Positions 47,996-57,620 of a DNA stretch of 64,000 nucleotides are shown one piece after another. Location: assembly GCA_902567095.1 (NCBI GenBank), contig CACFLG010000001.1, positions 1 to 64,000 of the forward strand. The letters run 5' to 3'. A program made the position numbers and the translations under genes. This DNA is from an uncultured OM182 clade bacterium. Lineage in GTDB: Bacteria; Pseudomonadota; Gammaproteobacteria; Pseudomonadales; Azotimanducaceae. Numbering within the stretch: position 1 is the first letter of the stretch; each line of letters starts with the position of its first letter. The notes under the pieces are model-generated. The model made no database searches. It worked only from the letters and a program-made list of their open reading frames with translations, and was not told where the DNA came from.

Positions 47996-48372
47996 AATTT
48001 GAAAAAACGCAGAGGACGCCGTTGGTCGAAATAGGCTCTAGCTCCTGTCTCATAAAGGGTGAATGTTATCCGGAGAATATTGCTGAGTGGTCTGGGCCAG
48101 TGCTAGAAGCGCTTAAGAAAACCTTAGCAGACGCAAATACACAATTTAATGTGGATATTGAGCTATATTACTTCAACAGCTCCTCAGCGAAATTTTTGTT
48201 TGATTTTTTTGAGTTCTTGGAGGAGAGCTCGGAAGAAGGAAAAAAAATAAGAATAAATTGGAGGTATCGAGCAGAGGACGACACCATGCTCGAAGCTGGA
48301 GAAGATTTTCAAGAAGACATCACTGCATGTGAGTACAACCTTGTTATCGTAGAGTACGCCAGCGAAGAATAG
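47992..48372 (+). CDS. siaC: SiaC-like regulatory phosphoprotein (DUF1987)
   Basis: LIKGECYPENIAEWSGPVLEALKKTL...VDIELYYFNSSSAKFLFDFFEFLEE...WRYRAEDDTMLEAGEDFQED; overlaps the end of siaA. Confidence 0.8.
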   Translation: MKFEKTQRTPLVEIGSSSCLIKGECYPENIAEWSGPVLEALKKTLADANTQFNVDIELYYFNSSSAKFLFDFFEFLEESSEEGKKIRINWRYRAEDDTMLEAGEDFQEDITACEYNLVIVEYASEE

Positions 48373-48434
48373 GACCAAGAATAGTTTTCAAATTTTAGAA
48401 CAAAGCTAGAATGTAATTTCTAACTGGGGCAGGG

Positions 48435-48971
48435 ATGGAAAAAAATAAAGACACTTTGGGTTTGCACACTTTTATGCAAGACAGAAAGACACTGTTTTGT
48501 TATTCGGGGCCTCTAACCGAAGATTTACTCACCACTATCTCTAACCCCGTCAGACATCAGCTATCAGACAAAGAAACTGAGGAGACTGTATCAAAACGGG
48601 TCTTTGGAGTATTTATTGAGCAGGCCCAAAACATTATTAGGTACTCTACTCAGAAAACAAAGTCCACTGGAGATAGTATTGGAACAATCGCAATCAGCGT
48701 GGCTGAAGATGGCTTCTTAATTGAAGCCGTCAATAAGATTGACGAAAACAAAAGGGACGTTCTTGAGGCAACTCTTGTCGAATTAAGCGTAGCCGATCAA
48801 AAAGCGCTAAGGCAAATGTACAAACAAAGATTGCGTGATGGCCCCCCCGAGGATTCAGAAGGAGCTGGGCTCGGTTTTATAGAGATGGCGAGACGCGTAA
48901 AACACTTCGAATTTAATTTTGTTGAATCTGAGGAAGGTGCTCTTTTCGTTTATCGTGGATGGGTAAGTTAA
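48435..48971 (+). CDS. siaB: SiaB-like protein kinase (DUF6272)
   Basis: FCYSGPLTEDLLTTISNPVRHQL...RVFGVFIEQAQNIIRYSTQ...GAGLGFIEMARR; next to SiaA/SiaC-like genes. Confidence 0.78.
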   Translation: MEKNKDTLGLHTFMQDRKTLFCYSGPLTEDLLTTISNPVRHQLSDKETEETVSKRVFGVFIEQAQNIIRYSTQKTKSTGDSIGTIAISVAEDGFLIEAVNKIDENKRDVLEATLVELSVADQKALRQMYKQRLRDGPPEDSEGAGLGFIEMARRVKHFEFNFVESEEGALFVYRGWVS

Positions 48972-50035
48972 GTCTTACCTTTTTCCTTCTCTGCGAAGCC
49001 AGAATCATAAAAGAAGTCTAACGATTTCTGTCTTTTAAAATTGTCTATAGCGGTTATTGTGTCTTCGAGATTTAGCTTAGCAGTATCTAATTCTTGCTCA
49101 GATAATTTATTTAGAATTACCGACATTGTTCGCTCACCTAACTCGAGAGTGACTGAGGAAGAGTCCACTGATTTTAAAACCTTAAAGGGCTTGAAATTTC
49201 CCAATCCTTTTAAGTAAATTGGATCCAGTTCGACCGCCTCGATAGATCCCTTTACTAAGTTGTAGGTGTCTTCAGAGATGTAGATCGATCCATTTTCCGC
49301 TGCCTCTTCAAGTCTGGAGGCTTTGTTTACCGCTGAGCCTATAGCCGTATAATCTAGCCTAGATTCACAGCCAAAGTTTCCAACAGTAGCAAAGCCTGTG
49401 TCTATTCCTATTCTCATCTGGAGCTGTTCTTTGAGTCCATAACGGACCCATTGGTCTCCAAGATTGTCTAATTCTTTAAGCATCTCTAAGGCCATATTAA
49501 CGCATTTGAGAGCGTCCTCTCTGACACCTTCAGTTTCGGGGTCTCCAAAGAAAAGCATGATTCCGTCGCCAATGTATTTATCAATTGTCGCGCCATAATC
49601 CAAAGCGATTTTTGTCATGGACTCTAGATACAAATTAAGCAGGTCTGTCACATCTTCAGATTCCATGCTTTCGACGAAATTAGTGAATCCGCAAAGGTCT
49701 GAAAAAAAGACGGTCAGTTTTTTTCTCCGACTCACACGGCTGCCGTGTCTCGAACCCGAGAATATTGATTGGTACAACTGAGGAGATAAAAATTTAGACA
49801 ACTGAGAGGACATGCCCTCAAGTTGCTCGTTTGTCTCCTGAGCCTCTTGTTTTAACTCGTTGAGGCGGTGCTCGTTTTTGTCACTTAGTTTTATTATTCG
49901 CTTTGTGGTTCGAAGGAGTTTGCTATAGTTCCCAACGAGTTTATTGTAGTCTGACTGACCAGCCTTCCCACTTTCATTTGTCTTTTTAGCGTTGGCGAGA
50001 ACTTCTGTCTCTTGGCTAAATATATTGGTATCCAT
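48968..50035 (-). CDS. class III adenylate/guanylate cyclase with N-terminal coiled-coil
   Basis: VFFSDLCGFTNFVESM (metal Asp), TIDKYIGDGIMLFFGDP (Lys, metal Asp), LDYTAIGSAVNKASRLEEAA (Thr, Asn, Arg). N-terminal helix YNKLVGNYSKLLRTTKRIIKLSDKNEHRLNELKQEAQE. Confidence 0.9.
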   Translation of the reverse strand: MDTNIFSQETEVLANAKKTNESGKAGQSDYNKLVGNYSKLLRTTKRIIKLSDKNEHRLNELKQEAQETNEQLEGMSSQLSKFLSPQLYQSIFSGSRHGSRVSRRKKLTVFFSDLCGFTNFVESMESEDVTDLLNLYLESMTKIALDYGATIDKYIGDGIMLFFGDPETEGVREDALKCVNMALEMLKELDNLGDQWVRYGLKEQLQMRIGIDTGFATVGNFGCESRLDYTAIGSAVNKASRLEEAAENGSIYISEDTYNLVKGSIEAVELDPIYLKGLGNFKPFKVLKSVDSSSVTLELGERTMSVILNKLSEQELDTAKLNLEDTITAIDNFKRQKSLDFFYDSGFAEKEKGKT

Positions 50036-50215
50036 AAATCAGATCTCTCGTTGGTTTCTTTTTTCCCATCGCAAGACATGGGGCCGACCATTTTTAAAAG
50101 AACAAAAATACACCGTATCCTAAAAAAATGCACCCCCAAGATAATTACGTTTTATAAGTTAGTTTGATAAATTACGAACATCTTTTTTAATTTTCGATTC
50201 TCAGGAGCAAACAGC

Positions 50216-51046
50216 ATGTACGAGCAAATTCTTTACGAGGTTCAAGATCCAGTTGCAGTGATCACTTTTAATCGTCCCGAAGCGCTCAATGCCTTGACAG
50301 GGAGAATGCAACGAGAATTTAAGCATGCCCTCGCGGCCGCTGAGTCTGATCCCTCGGTGGTAGGCATTGTTCTTACAGGAGCCGGTCGTGGGTTTTGCGC
50401 GGGCGCCGATATTGGTGGATTACAATCAACGGCTGATGGGAAGAGAGGGCCAGAAGAGGATCTCTCTGCTTTGAAAGCAAGTCCTGGTGATCCAAATATG
50501 GGAGAGAATTTCACGGTTAGTTACACTTTTATGCTTTCCTTGAAAAAGCCGATAATAGCTGCAATTAATGGGCCCTGCGCGGGGCTAGGATTCTGCTATG
50601 CTCTTTTATGCGACATGAGATTTGCAGAGAAGCAGGCTAAGTTCACAACTGCTTTTGGTCAACGCGGTTTAATTGCTGAGCACGCATCAAGTTGGCTTCT
50701 GCCGAGATTGATTGGCGCAGGTAAATCATTAGATATTCTTTGGAGTGCTCGAAAATTTCAGGGCGAAGAGGCCAAGGAGCTTGGTTTGGTTGAACGGGTG
50801 GTTGACACAGGAGAATCACTAAACACTGCAATTCGATATATTCAAGATCTTGCGGAAAATGTCTCTCCGACTTCTTTGCGGATAATGAAGGCGCAAGTAT
50901 ACAGGCATCTAAATATGGAGCTTGGGGAAGCGATGGTTGAATCAAACCAGTGGATGGATGAGTCGCTGAAAAGCGAGGATTTCAAAGAGGGGGTAAATTC
51001 TTTCATCGAACGAAGAAAGCCAAACTTTAAGCGCCTAAACAATTAA
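50216..51046 (+). CDS. enoyl-CoA hydratase/isomerase family protein
   Basis: VITFNRPEALNALTGRMQREF, LTGAGRGFCAGADIGGL, AINGPCAGLGFCYALLCDMRFA. Confidence 0.9.
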   Translation: MYEQILYEVQDPVAVITFNRPEALNALTGRMQREFKHALAAAESDPSVVGIVLTGAGRGFCAGADIGGLQSTADGKRGPEEDLSALKASPGDPNMGENFTVSYTFMLSLKKPIIAAINGPCAGLGFCYALLCDMRFAEKQAKFTTAFGQRGLIAEHASSWLLPRLIGAGKSLDILWSARKFQGEEAKELGLVERVVDTGESLNTAIRYIQDLAENVSPTSLRIMKAQVYRHLNMELGEAMVESNQWMDESLKSEDFKEGVNSFIERRKPNFKRLNN

Positions 51047-51085
51047 ACTGTAAGGCTGGGAGATAAGTTTTTACTGGAGTAAGCA

Positions 51086-51871
51086 ATGGGTATTCAGCTT
51101 AGACAGGTTTGCCTCGTCGCAGAGAGCCTGGAATCTGTAGTGGACGGGTTAACAAAGATACTTGATTTGAATAGTTGCTTCATTGACCCCGGGGTAGCTC
51201 AGTTTGGGTTAGAAAATAATCTGATTGCCATAGGAAAAAACTTTCTTGAAGTAGTTGCTCCAATTGAAAAAAAAACCGCTGCGGGTAGATTTCTTGACCG
51301 TCGTAAGGGAGATGGGGGCTACATGGTAATTGTTCAGATGGATTCTGAAGAAGGCTTTAGTCAAGTGAAACAAAACGCACGAGGCGAAGGGGTGAGGGTT
51401 GCGTGGGAAATTGACATCGGAAGTTGGAAGAATTGTCAATTTCATCCCAAGGACATGGAGGCAGCGTTTTTAGAAATCGAGGTTGATGATTTCAACGATT
51501 TTGAGGGTTATTGGCACCCGGCTGGAGGTATCGGTTGGGAGAACTACGTAAAAGAGGACACCACTTTGGATATCATAGGAGTAGAGCTCCAGAGTGAGTT
51601 CCCCTCAAAGACCGCGATTCGTTGGGGACGGGTTCTAGGAAAGTCCCCGCATCCAGTTAGAGGAAATCTGGAATTACATCTCAACAACTCCATTGTGAGG
51701 TTCGTTCAATTGAGCGATGAAAGAGGGGCTGGGCTAAGCGCTTTGGATTTGTTAGTTGTCGATCCCCGCGAAATACTCAAACGAGCTTTGGAAAAAGGCT
51801 GTTTTATAGAGGGCAATGCCTTTCAATTTGGAGGAGTCCTATGGAGACTGCACACTAGGCGGTTTTTTTAG
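51086..51871 (+). CDS. glyoxalase/VOC-like domain protein
   Basis: IQLRQVCLVAESLESVVDGLTKILDL...NNLIAIGKNFLEVVAPIE; two VOC-like halves. Confidence 0.65.
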   Translation: MGIQLRQVCLVAESLESVVDGLTKILDLNSCFIDPGVAQFGLENNLIAIGKNFLEVVAPIEKKTAAGRFLDRRKGDGGYMVIVQMDSEEGFSQVKQNARGEGVRVAWEIDIGSWKNCQFHPKDMEAAFLEIEVDDFNDFEGYWHPAGGIGWENYVKEDTTLDIIGVELQSEFPSKTAIRWGRVLGKSPHPVRGNLELHLNNSIVRFVQLSDERGAGLSALDLLVVDPREILKRALEKGCFIEGNAFQFGGVLWRLHTRRFF

Positions 51872-51942
51872 GTTTACAATGAACAGGCCGGGTTCGTTAT
51901 TGAAATTTTCCCGGCCCTGAGAGATTCCCTGATTTAACTCTC

Positions 51943-52448
51943 TTATTTTGTTCGTCGCATCACCGCTGAATTTGTCTCGACCGTGTTGTCCGAGTTCAAA
52001 ACTGTATAGGTATAGGTGAATTGATCAGTGCCCTTTTTCAAGTCGCTAAATTTCCATGTATCTACAAATGAATCGTTAGCCGGATCAAGACCGCTTAGTT
52101 TTCTGTTTGTTGAAAAAGAAATAGAAGAATCCGTTGAGTCTGAGACGCTCATTTTTGGCTGGTTTCCCAGAGCGCAGTAGTGGGTCGCTAGGAGCTCTCC
52201 GCTTTGATCAGCAAATGCTGTCATCATTTCAATCCCGTCTTCATTGCTGTGCTCTACTATGGCGCTTCCATCCGATATCATTTTGTATTCCAAGCTGATT
52301 GGGATGTCTTCTTGAGCAGATCTGATCAAGGTTCCCTCCCATTTTCCTATGACGTTTTGCATCTGAAGGAAACCGCTGCTCTTCTCTGCCGCATGGCTTA
52401 GACTCATAAAGCAAAAGGAAATGACAATTAAAAAAAAGTTTTTCATAA
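51943..52448 (-). CDS. exported protein of unknown function
   Basis: Signal peptide MKNFFLIVISFCFMSLSHAAEKS from the Met at 52448; the ORF extends to 52551 but the internal start fits better. Confidence 0.65.
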
Positions 52449-52549
52449 ATATTTCTCCAACCAAATTTTTCGACAAAGGGTATATGCCAAAGTATAGATA
52501 GATTTTGATTGGAGTAAAGTTTGAAGGTAATTTTCGAAAAGGAGAGAAC

Positions 52550-53338
52550 ATGACCGCTCACTCTATCTTTCAGGTAGACGCTTTCACAGATAAAGTTTTT
52601 AAAGGAAACCCTGCTGGAGTTTGTCCCATTTATGGTTGGCTAGCAGATGATTTAATGTCTTCGATTGCGCGGGAGAACAATTTGTCTGAGACTGCTTTTG
52701 TCAACTTAGATCAATCACCTTATGGAATAAGATGGTTCACTCCAAAATATGAAGTCGAGCTATGTGGCCACGCCACCTTGGCCGCGGCGAAAATTCTTTT
52801 TGATCGATACCTTGATAGAGATAAAAATTCCGTTTCTTTTATTTCCGCGCGAGGGCCTTTGTCCGCAAAAAAAATTGACGAAAGAATCTACCTTGATTTT
52901 CCAGCAGATTTCCCGAATGAGCAGCAATTAGACAAAAAGATTGTTTCTGCACTAAATTCCGTGCCAAAAAAAATTTTTAGAGGCCAAGACGATTACTTAG
53001 CAATATTTGAAAGAGAGGAGGAGATTGCGTTGTTAACGCCGAACTTAAAAGAAATATCTCGTCTAGAAGCTCGAGGAGTAATCGCCAGTGCTCCGGGAAC
53101 GCAAAGCGATTTTGTTTCTCGATGTTTTTATCCCTCGGTAGGGGTGGACGAAGACCCGGTTACTGGATCAGCACACACCCTTTTGACACCCTATTGGGAA
53201 GCTGTCCTCAGCAAAAAAAAGATGTTAGCGAGACAAATTTCTGAAAGGGGCGGCCAACTCTTTTGTGAGCTTAATGGCGAGAGGGTAATGATAGGAGGAG
53301 AGGCAGTGACTTATCTAGCAGGAAAGATTTATGTTTGA
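52550..53338 (+). CDS. PhzF family (phenazine biosynthesis-like) isomerase/epimerase
   Basis: IFQVDAFTDKVFKGNPAGVCPI, ENNLSETAFV, IRWFTPKYEVELCGHATLAAA, DEDPVTGSAHTLLTPYW; ATG at 52550 after AAAAGGAGAG. Confidence 0.92.
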   Translation: MTAHSIFQVDAFTDKVFKGNPAGVCPIYGWLADDLMSSIARENNLSETAFVNLDQSPYGIRWFTPKYEVELCGHATLAAAKILFDRYLDRDKNSVSFISARGPLSAKKIDERIYLDFPADFPNEQQLDKKIVSALNSVPKKIFRGQDDYLAIFEREEEIALLTPNLKEISRLEARGVIASAPGTQSDFVSRCFYPSVGVDEDPVTGSAHTLLTPYWEAVLSKKKMLARQISERGGQLFCELNGERVMIGGEAVTYLAGKIYV

Positions 53339-53360
53339 AAGGAACCAATCTACAAAAAAA

Positions 53361-54356
53361 TCAGTTCCACTTAAACTTAAGAAGGGTTCGTTTGCTGTAA
53401 GTTTCTCCCGGCAACAGAATTGCTGAAGGGAAACTCGGCTGGTTCGGCGCGTCAGGAAACGCCTGAGTCTCAAGGCACACCCCAGCGAAAGGATGGAAAG
53501 GTTCTGCTAGGTGTTGGCCAGTGTATAGCTGAAGACCTGGTTGATCTGTATACACCATCAGGGTCAGATCTGCGGAAGCCGACGTTAGCGTCGCCGCTAA
53601 TGTCAAACCATCCTCTCCTTTCTTGAGCACATAGTTTTGATCAAAACCATGATCTCCGGTCAAATTTCTAAGCTCTTCCAGTTTTCTCCCGAGCATACTC
53701 GATTCTCTCAGGTCAAAAGGTGTTCCTTCGACGAGTCTAATCTCGCCTGTAGGTAACAGGGTTTCATCTTGAACGGTATATTCTTGAGCATTTATTTGGA
53801 CTGAATGGTTGCTGATGTTGGTTACTTTTCCGTCAAGGTTAAAGTAAACATGACTAACGAGATTTATTATAGAGGGGCTGTCGGTCGTCGCCGAGAAATC
53901 TATTAGCAATCTATCTGGATCAACAAGTTCATATTTTACCTTTGCTGACAGGTTTCCAGGAAATCCTTGATCGCCGTCGGGAGAGAAAACTTTCAAATTT
54001 GCTTTATTGATTGAGTCCTCTTTGATCCGCTTCCAAATTTTTTTGCTCAAGCCAATAGGCCCTCCGTGTAAAGCATGGGGACCAGCGGATGCGTCTCTAT
54101 CTAGTGAAAATGAGCGTCCGTTAAGTGCGAAACGCCCGTTCCTGATTCTTCCTGCATAACGACCACAAATTGCTCCCAAGTAGTATGGATCAATTTGATA
54201 CGCGCTTAGGTTTGGATAACTTAAGACAATGTCACGATGCCCGTTCAAAGTGGGTAATTTAATTGAACTTATCCGCGCACCCAAATTGAGAAGCTCGACC
54301 GAAATTCCGCTCTCTGATTTTATCTCGTGCGTTTCTAGGTTGGATTTGTGTTTCAA
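53361..54356 (-). CDS. galM: aldose 1-epimerase
   Basis: GAICGRYAGRIRNGRFALNGRSF, HALHGGPIGLSKKIW, SHVYFNLDG, GFDQNYVL, CLETQAFPDAPNQPSFPSAILLPGETY. Confidence 0.92.
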   Translation of the reverse strand: MKHKSNLETHEIKSESGISVELLNLGARISSIKLPTLNGHRDIVLSYPNLSAYQIDPYYLGAICGRYAGRIRNGRFALNGRSFSLDRDASAGPHALHGGPIGLSKKIWKRIKEDSINKANLKVFSPDGDQGFPGNLSAKVKYELVDPDRLLIDFSATTDSPSIINLVSHVYFNLDGKVTNISNHSVQINAQEYTVQDETLLPTGEIRLVEGTPFDLRESSMLGRKLEELRNLTGDHGFDQNYVLKKGEDGLTLAATLTSASADLTLMVYTDQPGLQLYTGQHLAEPFHPFAGVCLETQAFPDAPNQPSFPSAILLPGETYSKRTLLKFKWN

Positions 54357-54447
54357 GTTATCAGGTAGTTAGTTTTGCGAATGCAAAGCAACCCAATTTT
54401 AAACATTGTCTTTGGCTTCCTTCCCTAGTGGAGAGTTCTAACAAAAA

Positions 54448-56436
54448 CTAATTCTCTGAGGAAAAAACTAAAAGAAGGTTTCCCGGCTCATGGTAATACA
54501 GTCCGTATCCGGAATTTACAACCACATGTCTTTCGGCAACAAAGGGCCCTGAACCACTCATTCCGCCTCCCTTACCCTCAATTCCATTGACCGCTTGCCT
54601 TTCAGGTTTCGTATCAAAGGACCATAGAAGCTCTCCATTTTCTTCGTCATAAGCACGCACGAAGCCGTCTAGATGTCCAGCAAAGACCGCTCCCTTTGCA
54701 GCAGTAACGGGAGCACTAATACCTGGGTCACAGAACTCTTTGTTTGGCGCGCAGACATTTTCTTGAACATGATTCCAAACTACAGAGCCGTCATTAACCC
54801 GCAGGCTGTGCAGGCCTGGTTTCGCCTCAACCGGATCTAGATAGTCTCCGTTTCGCGTGTTGTTCATATCGTTAATTGGTACAAAAACTTGTGAGTCACT
54901 GGCAGCCATTCCAAAATGAACGCCTCCCTGAATGCTCCCCCTTCCTACTTTGGTCCTCCAAACTGTTTCGCCCTCATCATCTGGATCCAATCCGAGTACG
55001 TCCCCGTTCTTAAGTCCAGCAAGAAGGATGTCTTCATCGTTTTTACCCGATACCAGAAGAATGCTGGAGCCATGATCATAGTCGGGCCCATCTTCAGCCG
55101 GGCAGTTAGGGTTGTCAGCCATCATGCAAGCGACATTCCATGCGTCACCTGATGTAGTTTGTTTAGTCCATGCTCGGGTTCCTGTTTTGATATTGATTGC
55201 TAATATCGCATCTGAATTCCCCTCGGCAGGAGAGGAGTAGTTTTCTCCCGTGCCCACGTATAAGAGGTTACGCTTAGGGTCAATAGTTGGACTCGTCCAT
55301 ATTGGCGCGCCTGAAGGAGCGATTACGTCGGTTCCAAGCTTCGTTTTACCGATAATTTTTGGCTTGTCTGGGATGGCGTAATGACGCCATATAGTAGCGC
55401 CTGTTTCGCCGTTCACCGCTAGAAGGCTACCCCTGAAACTGCAACAACTATAATTTGGGTCTGCGGCAGGGACTACCTCTAATGAGGAAATCGGGATGAA
55501 AAGCACTCCCTGATAGTAAGCCGGCGTTCCAGTAAGTGTTGTGCTCGGGTGATCATCAGTTCTTATTGACCAAACTAATTTACCGTTTAAAGCGTTTACG
55601 GCATAAGCTCGGCCGAGGAGGTCACCAAAAAAAGCGAGGGGCGGATTTTTTTCTGATACCTGCTCGGATGGGGTAGACAGCACTATTCCAGTTCTGACCT
55701 CAGCGCTCGCAGAAAAAACCCACTTAGTGCATCCAGTCTCCAAATCGAACGCATAGACTCGCCCGTCTTGACTTCCAACGAAAACTGCGCCCATGGAAAT
55801 AGTGGGTTGCGATCGAGCCCGAAGAGCATTTGGAAAAGCGAAAGACCATTTCAGTTTAAGTTTTTTAACATCGTCTCTCGTTAAACCGCTGACGTCTTGA
55901 GGTGAATATCTTTTAGTGTCGTGACCCCAGTTAACCTCGTAAATTGGTTCAGCTTTTGACAATTCCCGATTGTCGCAGAAGTTTGGCTCTTTTAACGCGA
56001 AGTCAGTTCTCTCCTTTAGAGTCTGACGTGTCATGAACTCAGTCACTAATCGCTTCTCATCTAATGAGAGATTCGCTGCTTGCGCGCGCATGACCCCAGT
56101 CTGCATCGAATTAAATATCGCTGTTGGTGACATCATCTCTAGCCACTGAAAATGAGGTGCTTTTGGAACTTGTCCTTGGTGACATGCGGCGCAATTAATT
56201 TCGTAGAGGGTCTTGCCAGGATGAATTGAGCGATCGAACTCTTCTGCTCCGGTTTGGAACTCATCAGTTGATCCAAGAGTTTCGGCAAGTTGTGTTTTAT
56301 CCAAGTCGCGTTCACATCCGTAAAGTGCGAAGATTAAACACAAACTTGTTGCGGTAAATGTTTTGGAAAATAGCACCTTTACTCCCTCTTTGTTCCTTAT
56401 CGCCTTTAAAGGATATTGCAATGAGTAAAATCCCAC
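54448..56436 (-). CDS. quinohemoprotein: N-terminal cytochrome c + PQQ beta-propeller (polyvinyl-alcohol-dehydrogenase-like)
   Basis: NCAACHQGQVPKAPHF heme site; YEVNWGHDTKRYSPQDVSGLTRDDVKKLKLKW; PQQ repeats with GETGATIWRH, CysCys pair YSCCSFRGSLLAVN. The start codon may lie inside the listed ORF. Confidence 0.88.
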   Translation of the reverse strand: MGFYSLQYPLKAIRNKEGVKVLFSKTFTATSLCLIFALYGCERDLDKTQLAETLGSTDEFQTGAEEFDRSIHPGKTLYEINCAACHQGQVPKAPHFQWLEMMSPTAIFNSMQTGVMRAQAANLSLDEKRLVTEFMTRQTLKERTDFALKEPNFCDNRELSKAEPIYEVNWGHDTKRYSPQDVSGLTRDDVKKLKLKWSFAFPNALRARSQPTISMGAVFVGSQDGRVYAFDLETGCTKWVFSASAEVRTGIVLSTPSEQVSEKNPPLAFFGDLLGRAYAVNALNGKLVWSIRTDDHPSTTLTGTPAYYQGVLFIPISSLEVVPAADPNYSCCSFRGSLLAVNGETGATIWRHYAIPDKPKIIGKTKLGTDVIAPSGAPIWTSPTIDPKRNLLYVGTGENYSSPAEGNSDAILAINIKTGTRAWTKQTTSGDAWNVACMMADNPNCPAEDGPDYDHGSSILLVSGKNDEDILLAGLKNGDVLGLDPDDEGETVWRTKVGRGSIQGGVHFGMAASDSQVFVPINDMNNTRNGDYLDPVEAKPGLHSLRVNDGSVVWNHVQENVCAPNKEFCDPGISAPVTAAKGAVFAGHLDGFVRAYDEENGELLWSFDTKPERQAVNGIEGKGGGMSGSGPFVAERHVVVNSGYGLYYHEPGNLLLVFSSEN

Positions 56437-56584
56437 AACATGAGCAAAAGGTCAAAAGCATTACTGCCAATGATTTTTTTTCTTAAAAGTAGCCTAGATT
56501 TTTGCAGTTTTATTTGCTCTCACGCTGGCTTAACCTATTTAGCGAAACTAGGCGGTATTCGCCTAAAAAATGGTTTTTTGAATC

Positions 56585-57562
56585 TTGATTGAATCGTTAG
56601 ACATATTGAAGGAGGTGACTCCGCACTTAAAAAATTGGGGCCTTGATGGTGCCCAGTTGTCTTTGCAATCCATCTCAGAAAATATCGTTTTTAAAGTAGC
56701 CTGCAGAAGCGGTAATAAATATGTTCTGCGAGTGCATCGACCAAGATACCATTCCTATCGGGCCCTCAACTCCGAGCGAGAGTGGCTCGAATCTCTGTCT
56801 CTCGCTGGTTTCAAAGTACCGAAAATCTTGCCAACGAAACAAGCTAAGCATTATCTGCTGATTAATATGAGTGGAGGAAGCAGATACCTTAGCGTTTTAG
56901 ATTGGATAGAGGGTCGGTCTCTGCTTGAGATGGAGCTTGAAGGTTTAACAGGATCATTATTAGCGGATGCCTTGGCAAAGGTGGGTGAGTTAGTTTCTCA
57001 ATTTCACCTACACTCGGAGGAGTGGGAATCAAGCAAAGACTTTTCACGACACAGATTTGATGAAGATGGTTTTTTTGGCAAATCACCTTTTTGGGGTCGT
57101 TATTGGGACTCTGAGTATGTAACTAGCGATCAGCGCGTTTTATTACTGGGTTCCCAAGCGGTCATCTCATCTAAAATAAATTCCCTTGGGTATTCTAAGG
57201 ATGTATTTGGTTTGATTCATGGGGATTTGCATCCTGGAAACATTCTTTTTGATCTTGGTAAAAATATTCGGTTAATTGACTTTGATGATGCAGGTTTTGG
57301 TTGGTATCTCTACGACATTGCTAGCCTGTTATTCGAATACAAAGATCACCCTGAATTTGAAACCTTGTCGGAGGGATTCCTTCGCGGGTATAGAAAGCGG
57401 AGGTTCATGAGTGACAATGATTGGGGTATGCTACCCTTATTCATCCATATAAGGGGCAGGGCGACCATTGGTTGGGCCTCTGAAAGGCCAGAGCTTGGGC
57501 ACAAAAGTCAGATTTTAAATCTAGTCGAGTCTGTTTGTAGAGAAGCGCGCTCTTTTGTTTAA
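56585..57562 (+). CDS. APH-type phosphotransferase/kinase (SrkA/homoserine-kinase-like fold)
   Basis: KYVLRVHRPRYHSYRALNSEREWLESL, GLIHGDLHPGNILFDLGKNIRLIDFDDAGFGWYLYDIASLL. Confidence 0.85.
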   Translation: MIESLDILKEVTPHLKNWGLDGAQLSLQSISENIVFKVACRSGNKYVLRVHRPRYHSYRALNSEREWLESLSLAGFKVPKILPTKQAKHYLLINMSGGSRYLSVLDWIEGRSLLEMELEGLTGSLLADALAKVGELVSQFHLHSEEWESSKDFSRHRFDEDGFFGKSPFWGRYWDSEYVTSDQRVLLLGSQAVISSKINSLGYSKDVFGLIHGDLHPGNILFDLGKNIRLIDFDDAGFGWYLYDIASLLFEYKDHPEFETLSEGFLRGYRKRRFMSDNDWGMLPLFIHIRGRATIGWASERPELGHKSQILNLVESVCREARSFV

Positions 57563-57620
57563 AGCAGATCGTCTGGAATATCACGGCTTTGGTTTGTGAG
57601 GTTAAAAAAAGGAAAATGCC

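Noticed and set aside
51885-51916. Inverted repeat GGCCGGG...CCCGGCC
   Set aside because: Long 17-nt loop and no T tract; possible weak terminator but not strong enough to call.
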